From: Rhypophila decipiens
Lineage: Eukaryota; Ascomycota; Sordariomycetes; Sordariales; Naviculisporaceae
Assembly (NCBI GenBank): GCA_033297075.1
Contig: MU858213.1
Location: 21,868-85,867, forward strand
DNA length: 64,000 nucleotides
Reading direction: 5' to 3'
The position numbers were made by a program, and so were the translations under genes. Positions 61,635-64,000 of this stretch are shown piece after piece; the first letter of the stretch is position 1, and every line of letters begins with the position of its first letter. The notes beneath the pieces are model-generated. The model did no database searches. It was not told where the DNA came from and worked only from the letters and a program-made list of their open reading frames with translations.

Positions 61635-62786
61635 TAGGTTGGGGTTTACCTCGTCCCGATGGAGTACTCTGTTGTCGATGTATCATGCAATTTCTGGTTT
61701 CGGTGGATGATGTTGAGTACGGGATGTGAAGGTCTCTCTTCTTCTTTTGTCTGGCTTCCGCGTCTCTGTCTGTTCTTGTACATATTGGCACCACGTTCAC
61801 ATGGCCTGTCTCGGGATACCGGGACGTACAAACAAACAACCATCAATGGAATAAGCGGAGGATTTTCATTTTTTTAATTACACGGTACAAAAGTAGGTTG
61901 GCCGGAGCGAGTTGTTTTTCACACAAAGTATGGGTCCGCGGAGTTTGGGGGAGTTTGTCGTGGGAGGTAGGCTGTCTGTCAAGCCTTTGGAATTCTGTCA
62001 TTTATACTTTTGGCTTTTGTTGTTGTTTTGACGATTACTCTCTATGACCAGGTTATTTGGGTTTCGCGTCATTTTGTTTCTTTTTCTTGAAACAGCGTTC
62101 AACCTTCATTGCCATTTGCCTCACCCATCGACCGACCGTCTCTGTTTCTTTTAGTCTTTAGCTTTGGTATTGTTCAGTCACCAGTCTGTGTATACGCATA
62201 GCTAGTATCCTTCCTACAGAGGAAGTAGGTGGTAGATAATTAGACTGGTAACTTTAACTAGCATAATTAAATCTCTTTGTCACATGGTTTCTTGTTTTAT
62301 TATGGTCAGTCGAGCTCTCCTTATCGGGATAATGGCCCGGGTCAGTCTCAGTTGCTGAGTAATGGAGAGGAAGTTTGGAGAGCCAGTCCATGGTTGTTGA
62401 CACGTATACCTGTGGGTTTGCTGACAGTTCACGGCGTGGTCCTTCAGAAGACATCTTGAAGAACATTGGCGATAAGCGGCGATAAGTGTCGTGGTACACT
62501 ATGGCGGTGAGCCAGACGACCCTTCAGGTTTGTTGAAGCCCTAGCTCGAGGTTCAGCTTGAGTACCTATCACAGGTCGTTTCTTATCACCATGCCGGATT
62601 TCTTGCAAAAGATTGCCAGGTTCACTTCATCAGAGTGATCTATCCGTTCGCCAACTTCAAATTTCGGGAGGCAAAGACCTTCTCACTGTGGCCCTGTTTG
62701 TCTCGCTTTCTTGTCCGATGTGTGTTCTTGTCATATTGGAGTACTTCAGAATAGATGCTTCAAGTACGGTCGCAGTTGCCCATTAA
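61635..62786. other. 3' flank, no gene seen
   Basis: T-rich 3' untranslated and intergenic sequence of the caspase-like gene with ordinary base composition until about 62780. No gene supported. Confidence 0.45.
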
Positions 62787-63738
62787 TAACAAGATAATAA
62801 TTAAGTTAGGACCCTAGGAAGTTAGTACCCCCTAGATCTTAGTATACCTAGTGGCTAAAAAATACCTATATTAATATATTATCCCCTATATAGAAAAAAT
62901 ATAATATTATTATTAATTTTAAAACTAACGTTATTTATAAGCTAACTATACTATTAGAAAGCCCTTTCTAGTTAGACTTATTTAATAAGGAAGCAAGTTC
63001 TTTTATCTTTGTTCATTTTTTAGATTTAACGTTACTTTTAAGAATAAAATCTTCTTTTAAAGTATATAATTAATCTACTCTTTTATATTATAAAAGATAT
63101 TCTTATACTTATATTTAATAATATTAAACTAATTTATATTAAATAGTTATATAATATAAGAACTATAAACTAATAAATTATATAGATATTATTTTTAAAA
63201 CTAGTAATCATAAACTAATTATTAATATAACTTTTATAACTATTAATGAGAAAAAGTCTAGTATTTAAAGAATTAGTAAATATAGTTTCTAGTATAGAAA
63301 TCCTTTTTAACTATTTTAAAATAATAGTAACGGCGGTGTGCTGAATGGGTATATAACCATTGAATTGCAGAAGGATCTGATAACTTCTGTAATTTGAGCT
63401 CCTTTTCAGGAACGGTTTGGCCGAGTGGTATGGTTCTTGGCGCTCGCCGTCACTATAATATAGTTATTTATCTAGTTCTTATTAAAATAAGTATAGTATT
63501 ATTTTTCTTTAAATTACTTTTAAACTATTAAACTTAAATATATTTTTCTTTAAAGATAATTCTAAATATAAGGAAATTATTAGGGACTAAATAATATTTA
63601 AGAATAATAGTTTAGATTTTTTCTACTATTTTTTATATATATTAGTTTTAGATTATATATACTAGAGTTTAAAATAAGTTTATTAGTACTTATTCCTTTT
63701 TAAATACTTATTTTATTAATATTAAATTAATATTAATG
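62787..63738. repeat. Extremely AT-rich block, probable RIP-degraded repeat
   Basis: Base composition drops abruptly to almost pure A/T, with TATA, TTAA, AATA and TAAT words dominant and C/G nearly absent, from 62787 to about 63331 and again from about 63466 to 63738. In filamentous ascomycetes such TpA-rich islands are the signature of repeat-induced point mutation of transposons. No coding frame survives. The block is split by a GC-richer island (63332-63465). Confidence 0.75.
63332..63465. other. GC-richer island inside the AT-rich block, tRNA A-box-like
   Basis: About 130 bp of normal composition. On the plus strand, near 63413-63440, it contains TTGGCCGAGTGG, which fits the internal A-box/D-arm of a eukaryotic Leu or Ser tRNA. 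The matching T-arm (GGTTCGA-type) is not found within tRNA distance, where the sequence is again AT-rich. It may be a tRNA fragment or the unmutated edge of an inserted element. Confidence 0.35.
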
Positions 63739-63898
63739 TATAACGCAGAGTGCGCTATCGTTTGGCAAGGGTCACAGATGAACAAAGTGTTGTGTTTGCG
63801 GAGTTAGGTGTCCGCTCACCAATGTATTGAAGCCTGTCTCTCCGTCCTCTCATCAGCCGGAGGCCAGTCTACTTAATCCTCCTGAGGATGATCTGCGC

Positions 63899-64000
63899 CG
63901 TCGGCTATTGACGGCGGTGAGGTCATCGTAGCTCATCTCGTCGTCGGCTATTGACGGCGGTGAGGTCATCGTAGCTTGTCTCGCCGTCGGCTATTGACGG
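63899..64000. repeat. 43-bp tandem repeat with hairpin core, cut by window edge
   Basis: Units start at 63899, 63942 and 63985; the third is truncated by the window end. Units 1 and 2 differ at a few positions near their 3' ends. Each contains GTCGGCTATTGAC, and where flanked by CGC this forms seven-base arms (CGCCGTC and GACGGCG) around a GGCTATT loop. The array probably continues to the right. Confidence 0.9.

Noticed and set aside
63410..63500. Functional tRNA-Leu/Ser gene
   Set aside because: An A-box-like D-arm is present, but no T-arm/B-box or matching acceptor stem is found downstream.

Overview
The window is nuclear DNA from a filamentous ascomycete (Pezizomycotina, most likely Sordariomycetes). 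Evidence: genes carry short GT-AG introns of about 50-110 bp, often with CTAAC-type branch sites. The gene families are typical of such fungi: HET-domain proteins, a Zn2Cys6 regulator, a secreted subtilisin, an NCS1 permease, a HAM1-like protein and a patatin-like protein. An extremely AT-rich block near the right end looks like a repeat degraded by RIP (repeat-induced point mutation). Genus is not assigned. All gene models were built by reading exons and splice sites by eye.

Layout, left to right. 0-2.4 kb: the 3' end of a HET gene cut by the window edge, then two tandem paralogues with an unnamed Cys/His-rich C-terminal module. 2.7-6.5 kb: a divergent pair, an NCS1 (Fur-type) nucleobase/allantoin-like permease and a 2-oxoglutarate/Fe(II) dioxygenase, that may be a small uptake-and-oxidation unit. 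6.8-15 kb: secreted GH31 alpha-glucosidase, a glutathione S-transferase and a secreted S8 protease, separated by gene-poor spacers. 15-20.2 kb: a head-to-head locus with a C-terminally membrane-anchored unknown protein on the minus strand and a GDSG trypsin-fold-like protein followed by membrane segments on the plus strand; both show reading-frame breaks. 20.4-27.2 kb: a secreted SsuA/THI5-like solute-binding protein, then a HET gene flanked by two Nudix hydrolase genes. 28.4-32.5 kb: an APP1-like phosphatidate phosphatase and a membrane protein with acidic and repeat segments. 34.6-39.3 kb: a cupin and a large HAM1-like protein. 41.2-43.3 kb: a patatin-like protein whose nucleophile serine is replaced by glycine. 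43.3-48.7 kb: gene desert. 48.7-55.8 kb: a Zn2Cys6 transcription factor and a MATE transporter. 58.1-61.6 kb: a caspase-like/C2H2 zinc-finger fusion with a long Gln-Ala tract. 62.8-64 kb: AT-rich block with a small GC island, ending in a 43-bp tandem repeat that runs off the window.

Three themes link the genes. Non-self recognition or cell-death families recur: two HET proteins, a caspase-like protein, a pseudo-patatin and a protease-like/membrane pair. Nutrient acquisition is represented by the secreted glucosidase and protease, the permease and the binding protein. The right end looks like the edge of a repeat-rich compartment. The strongest candidates for something undescribed are the Nudix-HET-Nudix locus, the GDSG/membrane-protein head-to-head locus and the caspase-C2H2 fusion.
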